Below, one piece after another: positions 22,465 to 32,310 of a stretch of DNA of 64,000 nt. Within the stretch, counting starts at the first letter, position 1; each line of letters starts with the position of its first letter. The position numbers and the translations under genes are program-made. This DNA is from Asterias rubens. Taxonomy: Eukaryota > Echinodermata > Asteroidea > Forcipulatida > Asteriidae. The DNA lies in contig NC_047082.1 in the NCBI RefSeq assembly GCF_902459465.1, forward strand, positions 930,001 through 994,000, read 5' to 3'. The notes under the pieces were generated by a model. It did not search any database and had not been told where the DNA came from. It worked only from the letters and a program-made list of their open reading frames with translations.

Positions 22465-25400
22465 TTACTCCTGTGGTTCTACCAGGAGCTCAAGCCTTGT
22501 AATATAACCAAGGGGCAAGTTTGGATTTGTGGAAAACATAGTCAAGTCCACGTAACCATTGATAAGTCGGTACTCGTCTTTTCCTTCATCCAATATTTCA
22601 AGGTCCCCAATGTACACTGTACCCTTAAACCAATAGTAAATCTCATTTCTTAACACTTCAATCGTCAGATTAGCTGGCCCTGAAGCGTCAACTTCGCATT
22701 CCCCAAAGGTCCCAATTGACTTGGAAATAAAGTCTGGTGTACCATCCGAAAGTACGTCGAATTTATGTGTGATCTTTGCTGGGGCGCCCTCTTGAAACCC
22801 ACGTGGAACGATGAACGCAATTACCGACTTATCTACGTAATAATTGTATGAGATAAGACCGATGTAAACTGCTTGATTGGTGAGGGCATACTTTGCAATG
22901 GTGACTCTATTGCTTAGGAATTGCTCATGGAATGGATCATTTGCCTGCAGATGGTGAACCAAAAGAAAGCCTTTCTTGTTGAAGTCGACATCGGCAAGAT
23001 GACGTTTCACGGCTGCCTCGACCATCTCCTCGTTCCGCCGTCTCCTAAGTGAGTTCATGACGCTACGGAAGGCACCAATAGAAAGGTTCTCAAATACTGA
23101 GTGGACTGTCACCACACTTGGATGGTCGAAGTTGTCAAAGTAAAGAAAGTCTTTGATGTCACCGTTGATGAGGTTCAGACCTGGACCTTCTTGTTCCAGG
23201 GAATTGATGAAGGTTTGCGATGCTTTGTACAGCGATCCCACACCCGGTATGTACTCCAGCAAAACACTGATGGTATTGGCGACATCATCTGAAACATTGA
23301 AGAAAAAGAATGGGAAGACAAATTATTGATTAGGTTTTAACCCGTTGCCCACCAACACAGTGCATTAAAGGAAGAAGTGAGAATTTAAAGCGATTGTATA
23401 CGTTTGGTAGTTGGAACCCACTGTTTGTTTTATTAATATTAAGTTGTTATAATACCATAAAACAACCCGTTAAGTTTTCATTTCAAAGGGAGAATATCTG
23501 TGACAGTTATGTCCACGCAGAAATAATAATCTGCAATTTAAATACACAATCTGAGAAGCGTTTCTGACATAATAAACGCTTCTCAGATTATTTTGATTTT
23601 TTTGTATAACTGATTTATTCTTTTCATAACCACTACAAAGTGAAATTTGTCTCAGAATGCTGTATACTATCAGAAGCTGCTGTACGTCGTCAAGTAATCT
23701 TGTATTAATCCATAATTTGAGTAAATGCTGGCCCAACGTACACCGACCCTTTAAAGGCGAAAGTGTAAACAAAAGTCGATGTCGTGTAAATTGCCCTGGA
23801 CGCTATCACGACCATTAAACTAATTGTCCCCATAGTCGAAAACTTGTAAATTGATATCACAATATGCCTGAGTTTGGGTCCTTCGTAAAAAGGCTATAAA
23901 TAATTCAGTTGATGCGACAGTCATTTTTAGTGCAACTAAAACTGTGCACTAATCATAAGTGTATATATAAATCTCTCATATTTGTTTTGCTTAGCCCAGA
24001 TAAAACTAAATAGAAAAGATGAAATGTTAGAGTGTATAAAAACGACAGTGTTGCTTTAAAATGGAGACTTGAAACTTGAATAAAGAAAAATGCCAAGGCA
24101 AAGATTTAATCATCAAAGGGAAATTCTCAACTCGGCGCGTAGGTCTCATGGGGTGCGTTGGGTCGGAGAAAAACATGTGCACTGTTGTTAATTGTGTTGT
24201 TAAGGTTGGTTCAAAGTGAAAACCTCTATCTCTATTGACCCATTTTACCTGACGTCATCATCAGAAAAAAATCTTGAATGCGCCATACTGGTGGGCAATT
24301 TCACTGTCCGTTTTTATATACAACTCTATGCTGTGCGTTATGCAGTGAAGTGTGTAATTTAGGCGACGCGGCGTTAATATACGTAAACATCAGTCGCCGC
24401 GTGTGACGCGCGTGCAAGGGGTCAATAGACGATGTGACCTCTGACGCCACTCGGAAACCATAACATGATTCGCACGCATACCGCCGGGCAAAACCTTTGT
24501 GTTTTGGCAGCAAGCTAGAAAGTGTATGCAATCTTACCATGACTACGCGTCTTTTTTCCCGGTGAAACATGACGTATACAGGGTTTTGTCAACAAAGGGC
24601 GGTTTGAACGTAATCATAGGTCACAACTTCTATATTTATTATTTGGTTTGCGGTAACACCGTGTGTACATATACTCGTCAGGTAGATTTTGTTAGAGAAC
24701 TGAATGATATATTCTACTACCGCGAAGTATATTTTCGGATTTCCGGAGACTTCTAAGTTCTGAAAAGACCTGTCCTGCTTTTTAACTACTACCTGGGCGA
24801 ATGGTAGAAAACCTCTTTCCCACCACTGAGATCTGTAGCCCATCCTTGTTTTGTTTTTCTAGAGGATAGTTTCATGGACCAGTGTGCCGAACCGGGGGCC
24901 AAATTCACAAAGTGAGATTGATCTTCACGGAAAAAGTAAGGCTTTTGGTTCCTGGAACCGTTCGATTGTTTGAATCCTATAGACCATGTGAACTTTGTTT
25001 ACTATAAGTGTTACCTTATACATTCTTTGAGTATTCTGGCAGGCAAGATACTGCACACTGGTCCTATGGGAAAGTTGACATTTTGTGTCATAATAAAACC
25101 AAGAGTTATGAAAGTAAACGCTGGACAGGTTTTGAGATGTGCCCCCTTTCATCATATCAAAAGTTGATAAGAATTAGACAGTGCAATCTCCATAAAATAA
25201 GATTTTCTGTTGTCTTCCATTGAGCTGTGTACAAATCGTGCCTGCAGGAAGTCCAGGCTCTGTGGCTCTTTTGTAAACATGTGATGTCACGGGTCACATC
25301 GTCCATAGGCCTACACAAACAAATAATGTATAAACGGTGCGTCCGTTTATCTGAGTCCTTTTGAAACGATATAGATTATAACGATTGTCATAACCGTGCA

Positions 25401-26074
25401 TCACTATTAGTAATTACTCAAAATAATTTCTAGCATAAAAACTTACTTGGTAACGAGTAATGGAGAGCTGTTGATGGTATAAAACATTGTGAGAAACGGC
25501 TCCCTCTGAAAATGTATTTTTCAAGAAAGAATTTATTTTCCACCAATTTGATTTCGAGACCTCAGATTTAGATTTCGTGGCTCTCGAAATCAATCATCTG
25601 AAAGCGCACAACTTCGTGTGACAAAGGTGTTTTTTCTTTCATTATTATCTCGCAACTTCAACGACCATTGAGCTCAAATGTTCACAGGTTTGTTATTTTT
25701 TTTGCATATGTTGAGATACACCAATTGGGAAGGCTGGTCTTTGACAATTACTAAAGGCGTCCAGTGTATTTAACCCATCTTCAACACAATTGTTACTGAA
25801 CCACAAGAAAATGGAATTTTTTTAATTTTTGTTTTATCTCACCGTCCACGTTGTCTGTACGCAGTGCCGACATCAGATTGTCCAAACGGGTCGTAATACT
25901 TTCTTTGATTGTCTCCAAGCCTTGAAGATCATCTTTGATTACATTAATGGCCGCCTGGACATCTCTGGTGTTGCTCACGCACACCGGGTTGGACGCAGTC
26001 GAGATAGCAGCCCCTCCGGTTACCGACAACACACCGGCAACTACCAACAACACAATACCAACAAATCGCTCCAT
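22465..26074 (-). CDS. Secreted protein of unknown family (copy 1)
   Basis: Two exons (minus strand): 26074-25843 and 23288-22465, phase 1 junction, 351 aa. The ATG opens a clear signal peptide (MERFVGIVLLVVAGVLSV, then Gly/Ala-rich). Residues about 30-80 look helical with heptad-like spacing (AAINVIKDDLQGLETIKESI). Exon 2 begins with an amphipathic/hydrophobic helix (SVLLEYIPGVGSLYKASQTF), then mixed alpha/beta sequence with several aromatic strands (EIYYWFKGTVYIGDLEIL). There is a single Cys in the N-terminal part and one in GECEV. I do not recognise the family. No transmembrane segment follows the signal peptide, so secretion is likely. A damaged copy lies 6.5 kb away at 28963-29804, and the two share a promoter block. 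The intron is 2.55 kb and contains MITEs. Confidence 0.8.
23548..23589. repeat. Perfect 16 bp-arm hairpin
   Basis: aatctgagaagcgttt and its exact inverted copy flank a 10 bp loop, upstream of exon 2 within the intron of copy 1. Confidence 0.7.
24424..24635. mobile_element. MITE with tatagacgatgtgacct ends, copy 2
   Basis: Homologous to 14088-14302 throughout ('gccgggcaaaacctttgtg' body). The right TIR is more eroded (ggtcacaacttctata). Confidence 0.75.
24639..24805 (+). mobile_element. Dispersed repeat with 'gcggtaacacc' head, copy 2
   Basis: Direct match to 692-862. Directly abuts the MITE at 24424-24635. Confidence 0.6.
24979..25309. mobile_element. Divergent member of the tatagacgatgtgacc MITE family
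   Basis: cctatagaccatgtgaac on the left and gggtcacatcgtccatagg on the right form imperfect TIRs. The interior is unrelated to the other copies. Confidence 0.45.
25388..25773 (+). mobile_element. TTAA MITE family 1, left end eroded
   Basis: Right end intact (gtccagtgtatttaa), central inverted repeat partly conserved. Lies in the intron of the unknown secreted gene, ending 70 bp past its exon 1 donor. Confidence 0.75.
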
Positions 26075-26224
26075 ATCGCTGGAAAATCTCCAGATTTATC
26101 GTGTCAAACTGAAAAGAAAGCTCCCACAAACTTATTTTCAGTTGCACTCTCGTGTTTTCCCCTCAACAGTGTTGTGGATGATGGAACCTTACAAGTAAAT
26201 CGGGGCTCCCCGCCCGCCCCGCAC

Positions 26225-26310
26225 GTTTTATTCCAGGACAAGCGCGGGGCCAATTAACATAAATGGGCGTATTTAAGACGCAACACGCGCACTGTAAGCC
26301 AATCAGGGGC
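26225..26310 (-). promoter_or_regulatory. Promoter block of copy 1
   Basis: Conserved between this gene (26225-26310) and the decayed copy (about 30215-30305): on the minus strand an inverted CCAAT box (TGATTGGCT), then a cttaaatacgccc TATA-like element, then atttatgttaattgg. Preservation of this block in both copies, while neighbouring sequence differs, argues for a core promoter. Confidence 0.5.
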
Positions 26311-28012
26311 AATCTCTTCTTGCCTTGGTATTAAACAATGGGTACGTCCACCATAGGTCAATGTGAGAATTACTGTCAAGGCCCTTTCCCACCCTTCATA
26401 TTCCAAACTCCCTTGCGGACATTTCATTTATACAGAAAAGGCATCACGAAGTAAATGTATTTTGCTCCGTACCACGACGTTCCACTCCGTGGACTGGTAC
26501 CGGGCGATACCACTGCTTGCCCCCCATGGCCTTCTGCTCAAATCGTGTCCAAACACGTTCACTCGTAAGTTGATATCACCAGAGCAGGATAAATTAAATT
26601 ATTAAAAAATAACAATTTAAACTTTGCATGGTGATAGTAAGGTGTGCGGTAACATGGAGTGATGTATTTTACGCACTCCGTACCACGACGTTCCACTCCG
26701 TGGACTGGTACCGGGCGATACCCAAGCTTGCACCCTTGGCCTTTCTGCTCAAATCGTGTCCAAACACATTCACTGAACCATTGGGGTAAATTTATTTAAT
26801 AACAAGTAGAATTTCAAATTGTGCACGGTGGAAATACGATATAGTTAAAGGCACTTGGAGTATCTCAACATATGCATAAAATAACAAACCTGTGAAAATT
26901 TGAACTCAATGGGTCGTCGAAGTCGCAAAAAGAATAATGAAAGAAAAAACACCCTTGTCACACAAGTTGAGGGCTTTCAGATGCTTGACTTCGAGAGCTC
27001 AGCTGATCGAGGTCTCGAATTTAATTCAAATATTTCAGTGAGAAATTACTTCTACTCAAAAACAATGTTACTTCAGAGGGAGCCGTTTCTCACAATGGTT
27101 TATACTATCAACATCTCTCCATTGCTCGTTACCAAGTAAGGTTTTTTTGCCAACAATTATTTTGAGTAATATTACCATCCAGTGCCTGGGTTTGCAGTAA
27201 CACCATGTATACTGATAATCTCTAATAGAGTTGGGGGTAGTTCTAAAAAGAACCGTTCGTTTCAACTCAACGTTTCGATCAATAGTATGCTCTGATCGTC
27301 TTCTGGAGAAAGGCACTTTATTTACATTTAGTTTGTATTTATTCCACCATTGACTGTTTTTGGTTCGGTGCATACTTTGGTTTCATTGCAACACGACTTG
27401 CTTCAACAAGTTAACCAATGCTACTTGGTTCTTATGTAGATCACACATCCAGTAATATATAATTTTGTTGGATACGTCTGTTGACCCTTTTGAGGAGTAA
27501 TGTTCTGGTGTCCTTCCCAGTATTAACTCGTACGTGGAAAGGACACGAGAAAATTACCCAACATGATAATTCATTGTGTTGTTTCGTTCGTTCACTTGTT
27601 CCTTTTGTTTTGTCATCACGGGAAACCGACACTACTATTCCTTTATTATTTAAAAAGGGTAATCTATACACATTTAAATGATGAAAACAAATAAACCATC
27701 GTTTTATAATTTTGTTTTGCTTTAATAAATTTCTCTTTGAGTAAATAACAGAAATATTATGATTATAGAAAACCATTCCTTAACATGTTTTACCAGTTTA
27801 TTACTGATAGAGTATTTATTTTGGAAGCATAATATCACACAAGGATGAGAATATACTAAAATATAGGTAATCTACAGATTGTTGTTAAAGCAAACGCTGG
27901 GTCGTGGGTTTGAATCCTGACCAAAAAACATATTTGGATTGTTTTTTTCATTCCGGAAATTAATGAGTGCACAGTGTTTATATCAGATATCTCTATCAGA
28001 GAGAGGTATATA
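26311..28012. other. Intergenic repeats
   Basis: Includes a direct ~75 bp duplication (ccgtaccacgacgttccact at about 26465-26545 and 26685-26760), a TTAA MITE (26845-27188) and a copy of the gcggtaacacc / GAAACG hairpin repeat (27189-27320). No coding exon seen; 27330-28010 holds nothing recognisable. Confidence 0.55.
26845..27188 (-). mobile_element. TTAA MITE family 1, partial deletions
   Basis: Left TTAA and TIR are present. The right end is degraded at taccatccagtgcc. The central inverted repeat is altered to gagagctcagctgatcgagg. Confidence 0.7.
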
Positions 28013-28239
28013 CTAGACTTGTGGACAAGTCGTTAAATCGGTCCCACGCGGTGAAATAGTCGAGTTGTGGCGGTGCTCCCGCGAGATCACTGCTCTCGCG
28101 CGAACTGCTGGCTGCCGAATGAGGAGTAGAAATCGGGCAGCCAGCAATTCGCGCGAGAGCAGTGATCTCGCGAGATTACCGCCACAACTCGACTATGTCA
28201 CCGCGTGGGACCTTTTTAACGACTTGTCCACAAGTCTAG
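28013..28239. mobile_element. Snap-back palindromic element with ~100 bp arms
   Basis: The outer ends ctagacttgtggacaagtcg and cgacttgtccacaagtctag are exact inverted copies. The arms continue through GC-rich cgcgagatcactgctctcgc to a ~20 bp loop. Flanked by tata on both sides. Confidence 0.8.
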
Positions 28240-28463
28240 GTATATACATGTAAGTTGCGATTAGAAGCTGTTCTGTGTCCCCAAACGTATGGAGAATACT
28301 GGGTGCCAGACTAGTCTGCCTATTGGGTTGTGGTGCATTTTGACTAGTTTCTTAGTCAGCCTAACCAAGGTGGGTCAGAGCTGACCTAGAATTGTGTGTC
28401 GGGCTCTCTGGCACCCAGTTCACTCCTGAAAGCTACAAACGAAAATTCAGAATTTTAACCACA

Positions 28464-28642
28464 ATTCCAAATTGTATGGAGCTGCTTAAGTGCAACAATT
28501 AGCGAAGCACACCATGTATGCTTTAACACCACAAACAGCTTTTTTGCATGTAGTATCTGTGACTGGTTTTCAGCTTTTTGTTGATTAACACAAGTTTGTA
28601 ACGCAACTTGTTCTGCTTTAAGCAGATCTGTGAAATTGGGCA
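28464..28642. mobile_element. Inverted-repeat element (agctgcttaag ends)
   Basis: tggagctgcttaagtgcaac at the left and ctttaagcagatctgtgaaa at the right match the family at 6475-6723. Confidence 0.45.
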
Positions 28643-28962
28643 CAGCTACCGAGTCAACCTGACCCTTCAATGGGTCATGGTAATTGTGAAATGGGTCCCC
28701 CCCCCCCAAAGTGAGTTTATCCGGGAGTTTAAAGGAGTAAACAAAAACAACAACTCTTAAAAAACACAGCACACATGCAAACATGCATGGACAAAGGACA
28801 AACACATCAAAAGAACAACTGAAGATTAGAGCGTATTGTTAAATACAGTTGCTCGTTGTTATGCGAGGTATGACATTAGCTTGGAATAATTCAAATGTTT
28901 TGGTCCTGTTTCGGAAAAGTGTTTGAAAACATTTTTCAAGGTTTCAAGGGATACGCTTCCGT

Positions 28963-29804
28963 TTAATTCACTGGATCTTCAAATGCCACAAGCCTTGTAA
29001 TATCACCTAGGGGAAAGTTTGGATTTAGAGAATACATAGTCAAATCCATGTAACCATTGATGAGTCGATACTCTTTTTTTTCCTCACCACCCAATATTTC
29101 AAGGTCCCCAATGAACACCGTACCGGTAAACCAATAATAAGTCTCATCCCTTAACATTTCAATCGCAAACTGGTCTGGATTTGAAGCGTCAATTTCACTC
29201 TTCCCAAATGTCCCCGGTGCCTTGACAATATGGTCTCGTGAACCATCAACAGTATAGTCAAACTTATACGTGACCTTTACTGGGGCGCCCTCTATAAACC
29301 CATTTGGAATAAAGACCGAGAATGCAGACTTGGTTACGTAAGTTTCGTATGAAATAAGGCCCAGATAAACAGCACTCTTTGTGAGGGCATACTTTGCAAT
29401 GGCGACTCTATTGCTTAGGAATCTGTTGTGGAATGGATCATTTGCCTTTAGATGGTGAACCAACAGAAAGCCTTTCTTATTGAAGTCGACATCAGCAAGA
29501 TGACGTTTCACGGCTGCCTCGACCCTCTCCACTCTCCTCCTTGTTCGACACGCGTCCCATGAGCGAGTTCAGGACGCTATACGGAAGGCATCATCAGAAA
29601 GGTCCTCAAAAACAGAGTGGACTGTCACCATACGTGGGTTGTCGAAGTTGTCGAAGTAAAGAAAGTCTTTGATGTTACCGCCGATGACGTTCAGACCTAG
29701 ACCTTCTTGCTCCAGGGAATTGATGAAGGTTTGCGATGCTTTGTACAGCGATCCCACACCCGGTATGTACTCCAGCAAAACACTGATGGTATTGGCGACA
29801 TCAT
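28963..29804 (-). pseudogene. Decayed copy of the unknown secreted protein (copy 2)
   Basis: Homologous to exon 2 of 22465-26074 along its whole length, including the acceptor (ttgtttcag) and the N-terminal LEYIPGVGSLYKASQ. A 2 bp insertion (at, 29579-29580) breaks the frame at AFR and leads to a stop within four codons. Downstream in-frame insertions total about 12 bp, then the original frame is open for about 189 codons to the same stop region. No exon 1 with a signal peptide is found. The distance from exon 2 to the conserved promoter block is only about 0.43 kb, against 2.9 kb in copy 1, so exon 1 and most of the intron were deleted. The long open C-terminal frame suggests recent loss. 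A novel transcript from the retained promoter cannot be excluded. Confidence 0.75.
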
Positions 29805-30214
29805 CTGAAACAAAGCAGGGGATATGACAAATTTACTTCTTTTTTGGTTTTGTTTTTAGTAAGATTTTATCACACCAAATAAGCAATTGGCATACAAAGA
29901 GCTCTTATTGTTATTAAAACAATACCGATGTATGATTCTTAAAGGAACATTACAGGGTTTTTTTCTTCTCATCAAAACAGTTTAAACTGACAATGTCGGC
30001 ACTTTATGTAATCCACCATAATACATAAACTGACAAACCAGTAGAAGTTTGAGATCGATCGGCCATCTGGCTGGGTCACGAGAAAAATGTTCGCTGGAAA
30101 AAACTCGTAAAAACTGGGGAAAAACAACTCAAGTTTTCCACCTCTTCCGATTTGGATGACAATCACAGAATGGAGTGTCGAACTCTGCAAAAGAACAGTT
30201 CGGAGCATCTTGTC

Positions 30215-30305
30215 CACAGTTTTTATTCATAGACAAGCGGTGGCCAGTTAACATATAAATGGGCGTTTTAAAACGCACCGGCGTACTGTTAGCCAATCAA
30301 AGGCA
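30215..30305 (-). promoter_or_regulatory. Orphaned promoter block of copy 2
   Basis: Matches 26225-26310: inverted CCAAT (TGATTGGCT), a tttaaaacgccc TATA-like element and atttatatgttaac. No matching first exon follows it. Confidence 0.45.
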
Positions 30306-30456
30306 TCCCTCCTTGACTTAGCAGACCATCGCTGAAAACTGTCAAGGTCCTTTTTTTCAACCTTGTAAATTCAAATTACCTTGGCACTTGTTTTGTATGA
30401 ACTACAGAAAAGTATCCATGAACAGTTGATTTCATACCTTAAAGTCATATTTAATC

Positions 30457-30820
30457 TGAAAGGCAGTGGACACTATTGATAATTACTCAAAATAATTATA
30501 GCATAAAACCTTACTTGGTAACAAGTAATGGGGAGAGGTTGATATAAAACATTGTGAGAAACGGCTCCCTCTGAAGTAATTCGCAGTTTTCGGATAGAAG
30601 TAATTTTCCACGAACTTGATTTCGAGACCTCAAGTTTAGAATTTGAGGTCTCGAAATCAAGCATCTGAAAGCGCACAACTTCGAGTGACACTGTTTTTTT
30701 CTTTCATGGTTATCTTGCAAATTTCCACAGGTTTTTTATTATTTTTATTCATATGTTGAGATACACCAAGTGAGGAGACTGGTCTTTGACAATTATACCA
30801 ATAGTGTCCAGTGTCTTTAA
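30457..30820 (+). mobile_element. TTAA MITE family 1, near full-length
   Basis: The left TIR aaggcagtggacactattga has lost its TTAA; the right end gtccagtgtctttaa is intact. Lies upstream of the orphaned promoter. Confidence 0.8.
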
Positions 30821-32310
30821 GTATTGAACTGCCCTTGTAGCTTTCCAGTTTTTCCTCTGGAGAGAACGCCGTGACGTTTCGTGCCAAGCACGGCACTGCC
30901 CCTGCGCAGCGAGGGGGCTTCTTTGGTTGCAAGGCCCCTGTGGCCATTGTTTAGCACCTGTTTAAGAAGGTTGTTTTTCCCCCAAAGTTAAGAGCATGAA
31001 TTTTTTTTCCGACGTCTTTTTGTTTGTCTGAGTGTGTTGTTAACAATCCCAGGTTATGATTGCATAGATTTAGGTAATTATTTGCTCGCAAAAATGCTTT
31101 AAATTGATTAATCTAACATTGTTATTGCCATCGATGATGTATATATGATGTACACGACTTCAGTAAAGGGCGGTGCTGGTGTCAGATGCAATTATGTCCG
31201 CCATGCAATACTGTCCGCTCCGGACACTTTTGCATATGCAATCGTGTCCGGGGCTATGCAAAAACCGTCCGGCAGACGTGTACATGACTGTACATGTGAG
31301 CGCGTGAATATTCACACGTATTTTATGATTGCAGCGAATACCCAACGGCCGAACATTTCCCATGTCATTCATGACATGCACTTAGCTTGTAAACAAATGG
31401 CGAACGAGTTCCGTCGACCATGGGCATTTAATTGCACGGGGGCGGACACAGCAAGTGCAAATGTGTCCGGGCGGACACAATTGCATTAAGCAAAACCGTC
31501 CGGCGAACATTATTGCATATGCAATCATGTTCTCCGGATAGTATTGCATAGAGGACATTGACACCGCCCCCTTCCTCCACTTAAACTCTAAGCCACGCCC
31601 ACCCACTGTTGTTGTTGTTGTTTTTTCTTTTCATTTCATGGTCTACCATTATGTTATTCATTATTTGTGTTTCACTTTCTCGCGATATTTATACCGTCAG
31701 CAACAACTCAGAAGAAAAAAAGCAGGAGCACATCAATAAACAAAAAACGACATTTTTAAGGTCCGCACAATAATTTTCATTATTTAGTTTTCTTTCCCCG
31801 TGATTTAATTTATAGTTTCACTGTTAGACATTCATTGCACATCTAATTCATTCATCGTTTTGCTTCGTTTTGCTTATTGTTCGGTTTAATTTTTAACAAA
31901 ATAAACTAAAAGTGATTCATTTTGACACGTACTTCGACTCGAGCCTCTGCACACAAAAATAAACATTGGGAAATTCACTGGTCCCGTACCATTTAAGTAC
32001 CAGTTAACACAGTAATGTGTGTATGTGTGTGTTTATAAAGCCTTTACGAAATTACGGCTTCTGGATTCTGTGTCAGGATCCGTCCTGTCGTCTGCTGGAG
32101 CCTTGAGTGCGCACATGCAAATAATTCGAAATAACCGCGGGGCCGAGCCCAAAGCCAAAGCCGTGGTTTCGAAAAGGGCTCATGAAAACATTTGCAGCAG
32201 ACGACGCGACATCGGTAGGGCAACTTTCGGCCACAATTTTCCAGATAAATTATGTATTTTAGAAGGGAAAACACACACTCAAGTACTCCTTGAAGTCGAA
32301 ATTACATGCC
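30821..32310. other. Region upstream of CCM2, with one large inverted-repeat element
   Basis: Holds the element at 31165-31573 and, nearer the gene, a moderately CpG-containing stretch (32040-32310) that is the likely CCM2 promoter and 5' UTR. No TATA box is obvious there. A gtgcgcacatgcaaat (NRF1/octamer-like) site lies at about 32108-32123. Confidence 0.45.
31165..31573. mobile_element. MITE with repeated GTCCGG / TGCAAT subterminal motifs
   Basis: Ends aaagggcggtg and caccgcccccttc are inverted. Both arms contain several copies of tgcaat followed by a tgtccg-like sequence, and a ttgcatatgcaat palindrome. Repeated subterminal boxes are typical of transposase-binding regions in DNA transposons. 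No coding capacity. Confidence 0.6.

Noticed and set aside
27068-27373. Gene at the 101-codon minus-strand frame
   Set aside because: Spans a TTAA MITE and an adjacent dispersed repeat; no splice signals or family match.
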